This document shows, one piece after another, positions 8,689 through 17,606 of a stretch of 48,919 nt of DNA. Every line of letters begins with the position of its first letter. Position 1 is the first letter of the stretch. The position numbers were made by a program, and so were the translations under genes. Under the pieces are notes generated by a model, which was not told where the DNA came from, did not search any database, and was given only the letters and a program-made list of their open reading frames with translations. The DNA comes from Sneathiella sp. (GTDB taxonomy: Bacteria > Pseudomonadota > Alphaproteobacteria > Sneathiellales > Sneathiellaceae), in the NCBI GenBank assembly GCA_017643685.1, contig JAEPMY010000011.1:1-48919 (forward strand), given 5' to 3'.

Positions 8689-10008
8689 ATGAGTTTGAAG
8701 AAATTTGTACTCGGTGTTGTAGGAGCAGCAGTTCTGGCAGCTCCGTTCACAACGGCAGCACCAGCCATGGCAGAAGATACACTGTATCTGCCAAAACTGG
8801 TTTATCGTACTGGCCCATTTGCGCCAGGTGGTATTCCAACAGCTAACGGTGCAGCTGACTACTGGGCGATGATTAACGAGCGCGATGGCGGCGTTGGCGG
8901 TGCTCGCGTTATTCACGAAGAGTGTGAGTTCGGTTACAACACAGACCGTGGCGTTGAGTGTTACGAGCGGACTAAAGGCAACCACAATGGTGCGCTGATT
9001 TATCAGCCATATTCCACAGGTGTAACTTACGCGCTTGCAGACCGGACTCGGACTGACAAAATTCCTCTGATGACTATGGGGTATGGTCGTGCGGATGCTG
9101 GTATTGGTACTGCGTTCCCATGGGTGTTCCCGCTGATGACCAACTACTGGGGTCAGGGCACAGGCATCATGAAATACATTGCCAAGCAAGAAGGTGGTCT
9201 TGACAGCGTTAAAGACAAAACTATCGCACTTGTTTACCTGGATATCGCTTATGGTAAGGAATCTCTGCCGATTTTCCGCACTATGTCTGAAAAGTTCGGC
9301 TTCAAGCTGAAAGAGTATCCTGTAACATTCCCAGGCATCGAGCAGAAAGCGACTTGGCTTCAGGTTCGCCGTGCACGTCCAGACTACATTGTAATGTGGG
9401 GTTGGGGTGCAATGAACGCATCAGCGATCAAAGAAGCTGCTAACATTCGCTTCGATATGAGCAAGTTTATCGGTAACTGGTGGGCCGGTGCTGAGCAGGA
9501 CACAATTCCAGCTGGTGCAGCCGCAGAAGGTTACAAGAGTGCAACTTTCGCTAATGCGGGTTTTGACTATCCGGTTATCAAAGACATTATGAAGCATGTG
9601 TATAAGGGTGATGCCGATGCCGCTTCTGAGAAGAATATCGGTCAGGTGTTGTATAACCGCTCTGTGCTGACACAGGTCTTTATTCACGCAGGTATCCTGA
9701 AAGCTCAGGAAAAATTCGGTGTGAAAGCGATTAACGGCGAGCAGCTGCGTTGGGGTCTTGAGAACATCAAGATGGACGCAGCCATGAATGAGAAAATGGG
9801 CATCGGTGGTATGGGCCCAGAAATCTCTCCAACATGTGCTGACCACGTTGGTGGCGGTGGCTTCTTCATTCAGCAGTGGAAGGACGGCAAATTCGAAGTT
9901 GTATCCGACGTCCTGACACCAATGGATGATCTGGTTCTGCCAGCAATGCAGGAAGCTGCTGATAAATACCTGAAGGATAAAGGCCTAGAGCCAGTATCCT
10001 GTAACTAA
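8689..10008 (+). CDS. Periplasmic substrate-binding protein of the liv-type transporter
   Basis: Would capture the transported compound in the periplasm and hand it to LivHM. The start is ATG 8689, supported by GGGAGG 6 bases upstream; an upstream in-frame codon would add 17 hydrophilic residues before the signal peptide. MSLKKFVLGVVGAAVLAAP leads a Sec signal peptide, with a likely cut at APAMA-E. The 439-residue protein fits the Leu/Ile/Val-binding type 1 periplasmic fold (Peripla_BP_6): LPKLVYRTGPFAPGG at the mature N-terminus and KTIALVYLDIAYGKE in the hinge region. It belongs to the longer branch of the family often found with aromatic or fatty acid ligases, but the ligand is unknown. 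Confidence 0.85.
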   Translation: MSLKKFVLGVVGAAVLAAPFTTAAPAMAEDTLYLPKLVYRTGPFAPGGIPTANGAADYWAMINERDGGVGGARVIHEECEFGYNTDRGVECYERTKGNHNGALIYQPYSTGVTYALADRTRTDKIPLMTMGYGRADAGIGTAFPWVFPLMTNYWGQGTGIMKYIAKQEGGLDSVKDKTIALVYLDIAYGKESLPIFRTMSEKFGFKLKEYPVTFPGIEQKATWLQVRRARPDYIVMWGWGAMNASAIKEAANIRFDMSKFIGNWWAGAEQDTIPAGAAAEGYKSATFANAGFDYPVIKDIMKHVYKGDADAASEKNIGQVLYNRSVLTQVFIHAGILKAQEKFGVKAINGEQLRWGLENIKMDAAMNEKMGIGGMGPEISPTCADHVGGGGFFIQQWKDGKFEVVSDVLTPMDDLVLPAMQEAADKYLKDKGLEPVSCN

Positions 10009-10046
10009 GCTGTAATTGGTAACCTGAAAAAGAGCGAGTCTTGTCT

Positions 10047-10862
10047 ATGAACGCGTCAAGCAATCCCCTTCTTAGGGTCAACAATATCGAGGTCATCTAC
10101 GACCATGTTATCTTGGTACTGAAAGGGGTCTCGCTCGAGGTTCCTGAGGGTAAAATTGTTTCTATCCTCGGGGCCAACGGCGCTGGCAAGACGACCACTT
10201 TGAAAGCCATTTCTAACCTCCTCCGCTCTGAGCGCGGGGAGGTTACGAAAGGCTCCATCGAGTATCGTGGCAATAACATTACTGACAAATCTCCTGCCGA
10301 ATTGGTGATGGATGGTGTTGTTCAGGTGATGGAAGGCCGCCACTGTTTTGAACATTTGACCGTGGAAGAAAACCTTCTCACTGGCGCCTACACCCGTAAA
10401 GGCGGCCGGGCCATGATCAATGAAGAGTTGGAGAAGGTGTATCACTATTTCCCTCGCTTGAAAGAGCGTCGGACATCACAAGCCGGTTACGTCTCCGGTG
10501 GTGAGCAGCAGATGGTTGCCGTGGGCCGTGCCCTGATGGCGAAACCAAATCTTATTCTGCTGGATGAGCCATCCATGGGTCTTGCACCTCAGCTTGTGGA
10601 AGAGATTTTTGAAATTGTTAAGCGTCTGAATATTGAAACCGGGGTTAGCTTCCTGGTGGCTGAGCAGAACGCGACAGTTGCGTTGAAATATGCACATTAC
10701 GGCTACATTCTGGAAAATGGTCGCGTCGTGATGGACGGTGAGGCTGAAAGTCTCTCCAACAACGAAGACGTGAAAGAATTCTACCTTGGCCTTGGCGGAG
10801 ACGGCCGTAAGAGCTTTAAAGAGGTGAAGCATTATCGTCGCCGTAAACGTTGGTTGGCATAA
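10047..10862 (+). CDS. livF: Branched-chain amino acid-type ABC transporter ATPase LivF
   Basis: Second ATPase of the importer, partner of LivG. Walker A is GANGAGKTT, the signature is [16 protein letters not shown], and Walker B is [13 protein letters not shown], all in typical LivF form. I prefer ATG 10047 (271 residues) over the in-frame TTG at 10041, because AGAGCGAG then lies 8 bases upstream. The C-terminus ends in a basic tail ([11 protein letters not shown]) somewhat longer than in classic LivF. It completes the five-gene transporter and is followed after 46 bases by the PaaK-like gene. Confidence 0.9.
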   Translation: MNASSNPLLRVNNIEVIYDHVILVLKGVSLEVPEGKIVSILGANGAGKTTTLKAISNLLRSERGEVTKGSIEYRGNNITDKSPAELVMDGVVQVMEGRHCFEHLTVEENLLTGAYTRKGGRAMINEELEKVYHYFPRLKERRTSQAGYVSGGEQQMVAVGRALMAKPNLILLDEPSMGLAPQLVEEIFEIVKRLNIETGVSFLVAEQNATVALKYAHYGYILENGRVVMDGEAESLSNNEDVKEFYLGLGGDGRKSFKEVKHYRRRKRWLA

Positions 10863-10908
10863 AGTCATCTGATCCTGAAAAGACAAAAATAATCCGAGTG
10901 AGATCAAA

Positions 10909-12156
10909 ATGACTGATGCACGCAAATATTATGATGATCTGGAAACTCGCTCTGCGGAGCAGAGGACGTCAGATCAAATTGCGAACCTGCAGGCTCAAAT
11001 CGTCCATGCGAAAGCAAATTCCGATTATTTCGGAGAGCTTTTCAAAGATGTGGACCCAGCCTCCATCGATAGTATGGAGGCGCTGGCCACATTGCCGGTT
11101 ACTCGCAAATCCGACTTAATTGGAAAACAAAATGAAAACCCGCCTCTTGGAGGATTGAACGCTGAGCCTGTTGGTGACGTGTCCAATGTCTTTATGTCTC
11201 CGGGTCCGATTTTCGAGCCGGGTCAGGATATTAAAGATTATTTCCGGATGGGCCGGGCAATGTGGGCCGCCGGTTTCCGCCCAGGTGATCTGGTCTATAA
11301 TACATTTTCGTACCACATGACCCCAGCAGGTCACATGATGGAAAGCGGCGCACGCGCGGTGGGCTGCCCTGTGTTTCCGGCCGGTATTGGTAATACTGAA
11401 ATGCAGCTGCAGGCTGTTTCTACGTTGAAGCCACGGGCTTATGTAGGCACACCGTCCTTCCTCAAAATTCTTCTGGAGAAGGGTAAAGAGGCGGGCATGG
11501 ATATGTCCTCCATTAAAGTTGCCAGTGTTGGCGGTGAAGCATTGCCACCATCTTTGCGTCAGGCGTTGAGAGATCTGGGTGTTGAAACTGTTATTCAGTC
11601 ATATGGGACAGCTGATCTTGGTTTGATCGCTTATGAAACTGACGCGATGGAAGGCATGACAATCGACGAAAACGTCATTGTTGAGATTGTCCGTCCGGGG
11701 ACTGGCGATCCAGTTGCGCCGGGTGAGGTTGGTGAAGTTGTCGTGACAACTTTCAACAAAACTTATCCACTTATCCGTTTTGGAACTGGCGACATGTCTG
11801 CCTTGATGGAAGATGGCAGCGCGTGTGGCCGAACTGGACCACGGATCAAAGGCTGGATGGGTCGTGCTGACCAGACTGCTAAAATCAAAGGTATGTTTGT
11901 GCACCCTGGGCAAGTTGTGGATGTTCAAAAAGCCCATAGCGAGATCAAGAAAATCCGGCTTGTTGTTACCAGTGAAGATAACGTGGACATCATGACGGCC
12001 CATTGTGAAGTCGCAGACGGTAACGATGCGCTTAAGGCGAACGTTGAAAAGTCGGTTCAGGCGAAATGTAAACTGCGCGGCAATGTGGAATTCGTAGAGC
12101 CCGGTAGTCTGCCAAATGACGGTAAAGTGATCGACGATCAGCGTACCTACGAATAA
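10909..12156 (+). CDS. PaaK-like (phenylacetate-CoA ligase family) adenylate-forming protein with atypical phosphate loop
   Basis: Resembles phenylacetate-CoA ligases across its 415 residues: the start with ARKYYDDLETRS, VASVGGEALP, the aromatic-acid motif SYGTADLGLIAYET, the RFGTGDMSAL motif, and a C-terminal lid beginning GRADQTAKIKGMFVHPGQV. The Ser/Gly/Thr phosphate loop (SSGTTG in PaaK) is replaced by MSPGPIFEPG at residues 96-105, so ATP handling may differ or be lost. It is the last gene of the liv operon, before a strong terminator. The family points to an aromatic or small organic acid; I cannot assign the substrate, and a non-catalytic role is possible. Confidence 0.75.
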   Translation: MTDARKYYDDLETRSAEQRTSDQIANLQAQIVHAKANSDYFGELFKDVDPASIDSMEALATLPVTRKSDLIGKQNENPPLGGLNAEPVGDVSNVFMSPGPIFEPGQDIKDYFRMGRAMWAAGFRPGDLVYNTFSYHMTPAGHMMESGARAVGCPVFPAGIGNTEMQLQAVSTLKPRAYVGTPSFLKILLEKGKEAGMDMSSIKVASVGGEALPPSLRQALRDLGVETVIQSYGTADLGLIAYETDAMEGMTIDENVIVEIVRPGTGDPVAPGEVGEVVVTTFNKTYPLIRFGTGDMSALMEDGSACGRTGPRIKGWMGRADQTAKIKGMFVHPGQVVDVQKAHSEIKKIRLVVTSEDNVDIMTAHCEVADGNDALKANVEKSVQAKCKLRGNVEFVEPGSLPNDGKVIDDQRTYE

Positions 12157-12224
12157 AATCAGGATTATTTGGCATCAATTTGCAAGAATTGATCTCTGCC
12201 AATGACCCGAAGAGTTGCTTGATA

Positions 12225-12259
12225 AAGAACATTCCTGTAGCAAGGGATGTTCTTTTTTT
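12225..12259 (+). terminator. Rho-independent terminator of the acyl-CoA ligase/liv operon
   Basis: aagaacattcc (12225-12235) pairs with gggatgttctt (12244-12254) over 11 positions, one of them G-U, with an 8-base loop, and runs into a stretch of seven T. A smaller 7-bp hairpin (12174-12193) precedes it. Confidence 0.88.
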
Positions 12260-12277
12260 ATGGGGTGATGGAACCGC

Positions 12278-12901
12278 ATGTCATTGGCAGCACATGATCT
12301 GTCCTGCATTCGGCAGGAGCGGCAGATTTTTTCAAATCTGTCCTTCACCTTGTCGAAGGGGGAACTGTTATGGGTAAAAGGCCGTAATGGCGCAGGTAAA
12401 TCCTCTCTTCTCAGAATTATGGCGCAGCTTCTGTCATCCCCCACCGGGCGAATTGAATGGGCGGGTCAAGATATCTCAGAAGATCCATCTGAGTATTTAC
12501 AGAATATCCGATATATAGGTCATCAGGACGGCTTGAAGAGTGTTTTTACACCGCGTGAAAATCTGCAGTTTTGGATCGATTATTTGGGCACAGGTGCTAT
12601 CAAGCCTGCCTTGAGCGCTCTGGAGTTGGACGCGATCGCAGACAGCCCTGTGCGCATTTTGTCCGCAGGACAAAAAAAGCGAACCCAACTTGCAAAACTC
12701 TTAGCGGTTCCGGCACCTGTTTGGGTTCTGGACGAGCCAGTAAGTTCATTGGATGTCCATTTTATTGATTTATTCCGTGATATTCTGAAAGGCCATATTG
12801 CATCCGGAGGAATGGCGCTTCTTGCGACCCATCAGGATTTGGGTATTGCGGGTACACGCATCCTTAATTTGGACCAGTTAGTGGTGGAGGGGGGCGAATG
12901 A
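12278..12901 (+). CDS. ccmA: Heme exporter ATPase CcmA
   Basis: ATPase of the CcmABCD complex, which releases holo-CcmE for cytochrome c maturation. The 207-residue protein has Walker A GRNGAGKSS, signature LSAGQKKRTQLAKLL (the short spacing and LSAGQKKR form are typical of CcmA) and Walker B VWVLDEPVSSLD. It is the first of nine ccm genes in a tight row. The stop overlaps the ccmB start by four bases (ATGA), which points to coupled translation. The Shine-Dalgarno is weak. Confidence 0.95.
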   Translation: MSLAAHDLSCIRQERQIFSNLSFTLSKGELLWVKGRNGAGKSSLLRIMAQLLSSPTGRIEWAGQDISEDPSEYLQNIRYIGHQDGLKSVFTPRENLQFWIDYLGTGAIKPALSALELDAIADSPVRILSAGQKKRTQLAKLLAVPAPVWVLDEPVSSLDVHFIDLFRDILKGHIASGGMALLATHQDLGIAGTRILNLDQLVVEGGE

Positions 12902-13563
12902 AGCCCTTTCTAACCCTTGTTCAGCGGGATATCCAATTAGCCATCCGGCAAGGCAGTGCGTTAACTCTGACCCTGTCATTTTTTGTGATAGCAGTGACGT
13001 TGTTTCCGCTTGGTGTTGGACCGGAGCTGAATATCTTGGCGCGGATTGGGCCAGGGGTACTCTGGGTAGGGGCCTTACTTTCTTGTATGCTGACACTGGA
13101 TCGTATTTTTCAGGCAGATTTTGAAGATGGTAGTTTGGAGCAGCTGTTGATCGGTCCCCTGCCTGCGTTGTTTATGGTATTGGCAAAAATTCTGGCCCAT
13201 TGGGTGACGTCAGTTCTACCCCTGATCCTGATCACACCGATCCTTGCCATTTCTTTGAATATGCCGATAGATGGTGTTGTTGCGATGGTCGGGGCATTGT
13301 TGGTCGGGACACCGGTTCTGAGCCTTATTGGTGGCGTTGGGGCGGCACTTACCGTGGCAATGCGTCGCGGGGGCGTGCTGTTGTCTATTCTGGTGCTTCC
13401 ATTGTATATACCAGTTCTAATTTTCGGGGTTGCGGCGGTTGAAGCGGCTATTGCGCTTCTGCCAGTGGCACCCCATATCATGCTACTTGGGGGGCTTGCG
13501 CTTGGCGCGCTTGTAATCTGTCCTGTTGCTGCGGCGGCTGCACTCCGTCTGGCAACTGAGTAG
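12898..13563 (+). CDS. ccmB: Heme exporter membrane protein CcmB
   Basis: Membrane partner of CcmA. 221 residues with about six hydrophobic segments; the N-terminus MKPFLTLVQRDIQLAIRQGS and the stretch LDRIFQADFEDGSLEQLL are typical of CcmB. Together with CcmA, CcmC and CcmD it forms the ATP-driven release complex for heme-loaded CcmE. Its start overlaps the ccmA stop. The downstream ccmC start is 31 bases away. Confidence 0.95.
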   Translation: MKPFLTLVQRDIQLAIRQGSALTLTLSFFVIAVTLFPLGVGPELNILARIGPGVLWVGALLSCMLTLDRIFQADFEDGSLEQLLIGPLPALFMVLAKILAHWVTSVLPLILITPILAISLNMPIDGVVAMVGALLVGTPVLSLIGGVGAALTVAMRRGGVLLSILVLPLYIPVLIFGVAAVEAAIALLPVAPHIMLLGGLALGALVICPVAAAAALRLATE

Positions 13564-13594
13564 TGGGCGAGAGTTGAAGGCGGGAATTAGCCGA

Positions 13595-14326
13595 ATGGCA
13601 GTTGATCTTCATAAATATGCGAACCCGAAACGGTTTTTGAGCATCATTGGGGCAATCTACCCTTGGGCAGCTTTGTTGACCGTTGGGCTATTGGTGACCG
13701 GCTTGTATCTTGGCCTTTTTGTTGCGCCAGAGGATTACCAGCAGGGCGATACCGTTCGGATCATGTTTGTTCATGTGCCGGCCGCATGGATGGGGCTTAG
13801 CATTTATACCATGATGGCAATTTCATCCGCGGTGGGATTGATTTGGAAGCATCCGGTTGCTGATTTGTCTGCTAAATCCATGGCTCCAATCGGGGCAGCT
13901 TTTACCTTTCTATCGTTGGTAACAGGCGCCCTTTGGGGGCAGCCGATGTGGGGCACTTACTGGGTATGGGATGCTCGCCTGACCAGTATGCTGATCCTTC
14001 TTTTTCTTTATCTTGGATATATGGCGATCTGGGAAAGCTTTGATGATTATTCCAAGGCAGCGAAAGCGGCGGCTATTCTGGTGCTTGTCGGAGTCATTAA
14101 TATTCCAGTGATTAAATTCTCGGTGGATTGGTGGAATACTCTGCATCAACCGGCAAGTGTTGCGACAATGGAAGGCCCGAAAATCCATAGCTCTATCCTG
14201 ACGCCACTTTTGGTCATGGGTGCCGCATATATGGCCCTTTTCACCACTATTTATTGTGTCCGTGTGAAAGCAGAAATTCTAGGGCGGCGTCTGCGGATGC
14301 TGCAAATTAACCAGATTCAGGAATAA
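13595..14326 (+). CDS. ccmC: Heme lyase/transfer protein CcmC
   Basis: Inner-membrane protein of the heme-handling family that binds heme and loads it on CcmE. The tryptophan-rich WWD-type segment is visible as GALWGQPMWGTYWVWDARLT, and the flanking histidines lie in MFVHVPAAWMG and WWNTLHQPA. I chose ATG 13595 (243 residues, six membrane segments), the usual CcmC length; an in-frame TTG at 13574 is a possible alternative. A 114-base gap with no clear feature separates it from ccmD, the only sizeable break in the cluster. Confidence 0.95.
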   Translation: MAVDLHKYANPKRFLSIIGAIYPWAALLTVGLLVTGLYLGLFVAPEDYQQGDTVRIMFVHVPAAWMGLSIYTMMAISSAVGLIWKHPVADLSAKSMAPIGAAFTFLSLVTGALWGQPMWGTYWVWDARLTSMLILLFLYLGYMAIWESFDDYSKAAKAAAILVLVGVINIPVIKFSVDWWNTLHQPASVATMEGPKIHSSILTPLLVMGAAYMALFTTIYCVRVKAEILGRRLRMLQINQIQE

Positions 14327-14440
14327 TGCCTCTAAATCTCGCGGCATTGTGACGCATGTGTGAAGGCTGTTTCTGGAAGTTTAAGACTGAGTGCCTATAC
14401 TATTTGGTTAGGTGGGTGATGTGTAACGGGAGTAACATCA

Positions 14441-14632
14441 GTGTCTGAGTTTTTTGCGATGGGTGGTTATGCTGCCTTTGTCTGGTCTTCTTATGCGATT
14501 TCAGCATTGATTCTGATATCGCTTGTGGTTTTTAGTGTTCGCCGTTTGAAACGGATTGAGCGAGAACTTGAGCCATTAGAAGCTGCAAGACAGGAACGCC
14601 GCGCTCGCCGTAGAAAAGGGGGCGTTCAATGA
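14441..14632 (+). CDS. ccmD: Small heme exporter subunit CcmD
   Basis: 63-residue membrane protein that holds CcmC and CcmE in the CcmABCD complex. MGGYAAFVWSSYAISALIL gives the family motif and single membrane span, followed by a basic charged tail (RRLKRIERELEP) in the cytoplasm. The start is GTG 14441, so that the MSEFFAMGGYA form common in the family is read, with a GGGAG element upstream. It overlaps ccmE by four bases. Confidence 0.92.
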   Translation: MSEFFAMGGYAAFVWSSYAISALILISLVVFSVRRLKRIERELEPLEAARQERRARRRKGGVQ

Positions 14633-15069
14633 CCCGGAAGAAACGTCGTCTGTATATTGTCCTGTCAGGTGTAGCGGTGCTCGGACTTGCTGCTGCACTC
14701 ATTCTGTCTTCGTTTCAGGATAGTCTCGTCTTTTTTCATAGCCCTACGGACCTTGCGGAGAAACCGGTGCCGGCTGGCCGCACCTTCCGCCTTGGTGGTC
14801 TTGTTGAAGAAGGCAGTTATGTCAAAGAAGGCATTGATATTAAATTCAGCGTTACAGATACGGCAAATAGCGTGAAGGTGACATTTCAGGGCCTGGTCCC
14901 TGATCTATTTCGCGAGGGGCAGGGTGTGGTTGCTGAAGGGCAGCTGAACGAAGACGGTGTTTTTGTTGCCTCTAACGTACTAGCCAAGCACGATGAGAAT
15001 TACATGCCGCCCGAAGTGGCGGACAGCCTTAAAAAAGCAGGCACATGGCAAGGGAAGGAAGCTGACTAA
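14629..15069 (+). CDS. ccmE: Periplasmic heme chaperone CcmE
   Basis: Carries heme covalently to the CcmF/CcmH ligase in the periplasm. The 146-residue protein has an N-terminal membrane anchor (YIVLSGVAVLGLAAALILSS), a beta-barrel OB domain, and the heme motif LAKHDENYMPP with the heme-binding His121 and the coordinating Tyr125. Start overlaps the ccmD stop (ATGA) and its own stop overlaps the ccmF start (TAATGA). Confidence 0.96.
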   Translation: MTRKKRRLYIVLSGVAVLGLAAALILSSFQDSLVFFHSPTDLAEKPVPAGRTFRLGGLVEEGSYVKEGIDIKFSVTDTANSVKVTFQGLVPDLFREGQGVVAEGQLNEDGVFVASNVLAKHDENYMPPEVADSLKKAGTWQGKEAD

Positions 15070-17060
15070 TGATCGGTGAAATAGGTCAGTTCACACTCAT
15101 TATTGCGTTAGTTGTTTCCTGTTTGCAGGGGATTATCCCGCTTTATGGTGCCCATAAAGGGGCGTTGCCTCAGATGCGGTTTGGATCCCATGCGGCTCTT
15201 GTGCAGTTTTTGGCACTCACTGTTGCCTTTGTAGCGCTGACCATTGGTTATGTGATCAGTGATTTTACCATTGCCAACGTGGCAAAGAATAGCCATTCCC
15301 TGAAACCAATGCTGTATAAAATCAGCGGGGTTTGGGGTAATCATGAAGGCTCGCTACTTTTGTGGGCGTGGATTTTGGCTTTGTTCGGATTTGCCGTTGC
15401 GGCCTTTGGCCGGAATTTGCCAACTTCACTGCGGGCAAGGGTTCTGGCTGTTCAGGGGCTGATTGGTATCGGTTTCCTGATGTTTATTATTTTCACTAGT
15501 AACCCGTTCGATCGAATTGATCCCGCTCCCTTTGATGGCAATGGTCTGAACCCACTCCTGCAAGATCCGGGGCTGGCGTTCCACCCTCCATTTTTGTACC
15601 TGGGATATGTGGGACTATCCGTTACTTTTTCTTTTGCGATTGCGGCACTGATTGAAGGAAAGGTTGATCCAGCCTGGGCCCGTTGGGTTCGGCCATGGAC
15701 ATTGACAGCCTGGGGATTTCTGACCCTTGGGATCGCTCTTGGCTCTTGGTGGGCTTATTACGAATTAGGCTGGGGTGGCTGGTGGTTCTGGGACCCCGTT
15801 GAGAATGCATCCTTCATGCCCTGGCTTGCGGCAACTGCATTGCTGCACTCGGCAATTGTTGTCGAAAAGCGTGACGCCCTCAAAAATTGGACTATTCTTC
15901 TTGCAATTATAGCTTTCAGCTTTTCGCTTCTCGGGACATTTTTGGTTCGTTCAGGCGTTTTGAACTCTGTCCACGCCTTTGCGACCGACCCAACTCGGGG
16001 CTTGTTTGTATTGGGCTTCTTTGTTGCGGTTGTTGGCTCTTCCTTGACACTTTACGCTTTCCGGGCGCCGGCCATGAAAGGCGGCGGGCTTTTCTCTCCC
16101 ATCAGCCGGGAAGGGGCGTTGGTGCTGAATAACCTTCTGTTGTCTACGGCACTTGGAACGGTGTTGGTCGGTACGCTTTATCCTATTTTCCTCGATGCAA
16201 TTGCAGAAGCTAAGGTCTCCGTCGGGCCGCCATATTTTAATTCGACATTTATTCCGATTATTGTGCCGCTGATTATAGCACTTGCCATGGGACCTTTCAT
16301 GCCATGGAAACGGGCAGATTTGGCTGGTGTGTTGTCGCGGTTGAAACTGGCACTGGTAGCTGTTTTGGTGATTACCGGGTTGGTCTGGTGGCTGGCTGCA
16401 GATGCCCCAATCCTTGCCTATGTGGGGATGGCCTTATTTGCGTGGCTGACTATTGGCATCTTGGTGGAATGGGCTGACCGTTTAAAATTATTCAGGACTT
16501 CTTTTGTCAATAGCTGGAACCGCTTTAAGAACCTGCCCCGAAGTGCACATGGGATGACTGTTGCGCACCTTGGTGTCGCCTTTATGATTTTGGGGATTAC
16601 CGCATCTGAGGCGTGGCAGTCAGAACATCTGGGTGTTATGGCGCCGGGTGAAAGCATCAATGTTGGCGGTTATGATTTCCGTTTCGATGGGGCCCGTGAA
16701 GGCCAAGGGCCGAACTATGGGTATCTGGAAGGGACATTTTCTGTTTCTAAAGAGGGCGAATACGTTACTGTTCTCACCCCATCCCAGCGGGAATATACAT
16801 CACCGCCGATGGAGACAACCGAAGCCGCTATTTGGCCGATGATTACGGCTGATTTATATGCGGTGGTTGGTGAAGAAGACGGTAAGGGTGGTTATGCAAC
16901 CCGTATCTATCATAAGCCGTTTGTTTCCTGGATTTGGGGCGGCGCTATTGTGATGTTTTTGGGAGGCTGCTTGAGCCTTAGTGATCGTCGCTTCCGGATT
17001 GCGGCTGCCAGCAAATCTAAAAAGTCTATCCCTGCTAACAGTTCTGTCGCTGGAGCCTGA
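15069..17060 (+). CDS. ccmF: Cytochrome c heme lyase subunit CcmF
   Basis: Large inner-membrane protein that takes heme from CcmE and attaches it to apocytochrome c. 663 residues with about fifteen hydrophobic segments. The WWD domain is clear (WGGWWFWDPVENASFMPWL), with the preceding KISGVWGNHEGSLLLW and the following LLGTFLVRSGVLNSVHAF. A periplasmic domain lies near the C-terminus, before the last span (GGAIVMFLGGCLSL). It starts within the ccmE stop codon. Length and motifs are normal. Confidence 0.96.
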   Translation: MIGEIGQFTLIIALVVSCLQGIIPLYGAHKGALPQMRFGSHAALVQFLALTVAFVALTIGYVISDFTIANVAKNSHSLKPMLYKISGVWGNHEGSLLLWAWILALFGFAVAAFGRNLPTSLRARVLAVQGLIGIGFLMFIIFTSNPFDRIDPAPFDGNGLNPLLQDPGLAFHPPFLYLGYVGLSVTFSFAIAALIEGKVDPAWARWVRPWTLTAWGFLTLGIALGSWWAYYELGWGGWWFWDPVENASFMPWLAATALLHSAIVVEKRDALKNWTILLAIIAFSFSLLGTFLVRSGVLNSVHAFATDPTRGLFVLGFFVAVVGSSLTLYAFRAPAMKGGGLFSPISREGALVLNNLLLSTALGTVLVGTLYPIFLDAIAEAKVSVGPPYFNSTFIPIIVPLIIALAMGPFMPWKRADLAGVLSRLKLALVAVLVITGLVWWLAADAPILAYVGMALFAWLTIGILVEWADRLKLFRTSFVNSWNRFKNLPRSAHGMTVAHLGVAFMILGITASEAWQSEHLGVMAPGESINVGGYDFRFDGAREGQGPNYGYLEGTFSVSKEGEYVTVLTPSQREYTSPPMETTEAAIWPMITADLYAVVGEEDGKGGYATRIYHKPFVSWIWGGAIVMFLGGCLSLSDRRFRIAAASKSKKSIPANSSVAGA

Positions 17061-17063
17061 TGA

Positions 17064-17603
17064 ATGCGTTTTGGTTTTCTTGCCCCAATAGGTGTTTTTC
17101 TGCTGATCGCGGCGGTTATGTTTTATGCGCTGTTTTATCTAAATCCGAAGGAAATACCGTCGGAATTGGTGAATAAAACGGCCCCTGAATTTTCACTGGA
17201 GCCTGTCCCGGGATACGGGGAACCTCTGTCCTCAGAGCATGTCAAACAGGGAAAAATGACTTTGTTGAATGTGTTTGCATCATGGTGTGTTGCTTGTCTA
17301 GCAGAGCATCCGACACTGATGGATCTGAAAAAACAGGGGAAGGTTGAGATTTTTGGTCTGAACTATAAGGACAAGCCAGATGCCGCAGCTAAATGGCTCG
17401 GCCGTCACGGCAATCCTTATACCCGAACTGGGATGGACCAAAAAGGTCGCGTTGGGATCGATTTCGGCGTCTATGGTGTGCCGGAGACATTTATTATGGG
17501 GCCGGACGGGACCATTTTGGATAAAATCATTGGTCCGATCACTGAGAAAGATCTTGAGACCAGAATTCTGCCTCGCATTGCTGAATTTAACGCGGGGAGC
17601 TGA
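17064..17603 (+). CDS. ccmG: Thiol:disulfide interchange protein CcmG/DsbE
   Basis: Periplasmic, membrane-anchored thioredoxin-like reductant that keeps apocytochrome CxxCH cysteines reduced. One N-terminal span (FLAPIGVFLLIAAVMFYALF) is followed by a thioredoxin fold with FASWCVACLAEHP, where Cys75 and Cys78 are the redox pair. YGVPETFIMGPDG carries the cis-proline region. 179 residues, normal for the family. Three bases separate it from both neighbours. Confidence 0.95.
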   Translation: MRFGFLAPIGVFLLIAAVMFYALFYLNPKEIPSELVNKTAPEFSLEPVPGYGEPLSSEHVKQGKMTLLNVFASWCVACLAEHPTLMDLKKQGKVEIFGLNYKDKPDAAAKWLGRHGNPYTRTGMDQKGRVGIDFGVYGVPETFIMGPDGTILDKIIGPITEKDLETRILPRIAEFNAGS

Positions 17604-17606
17604 TTT

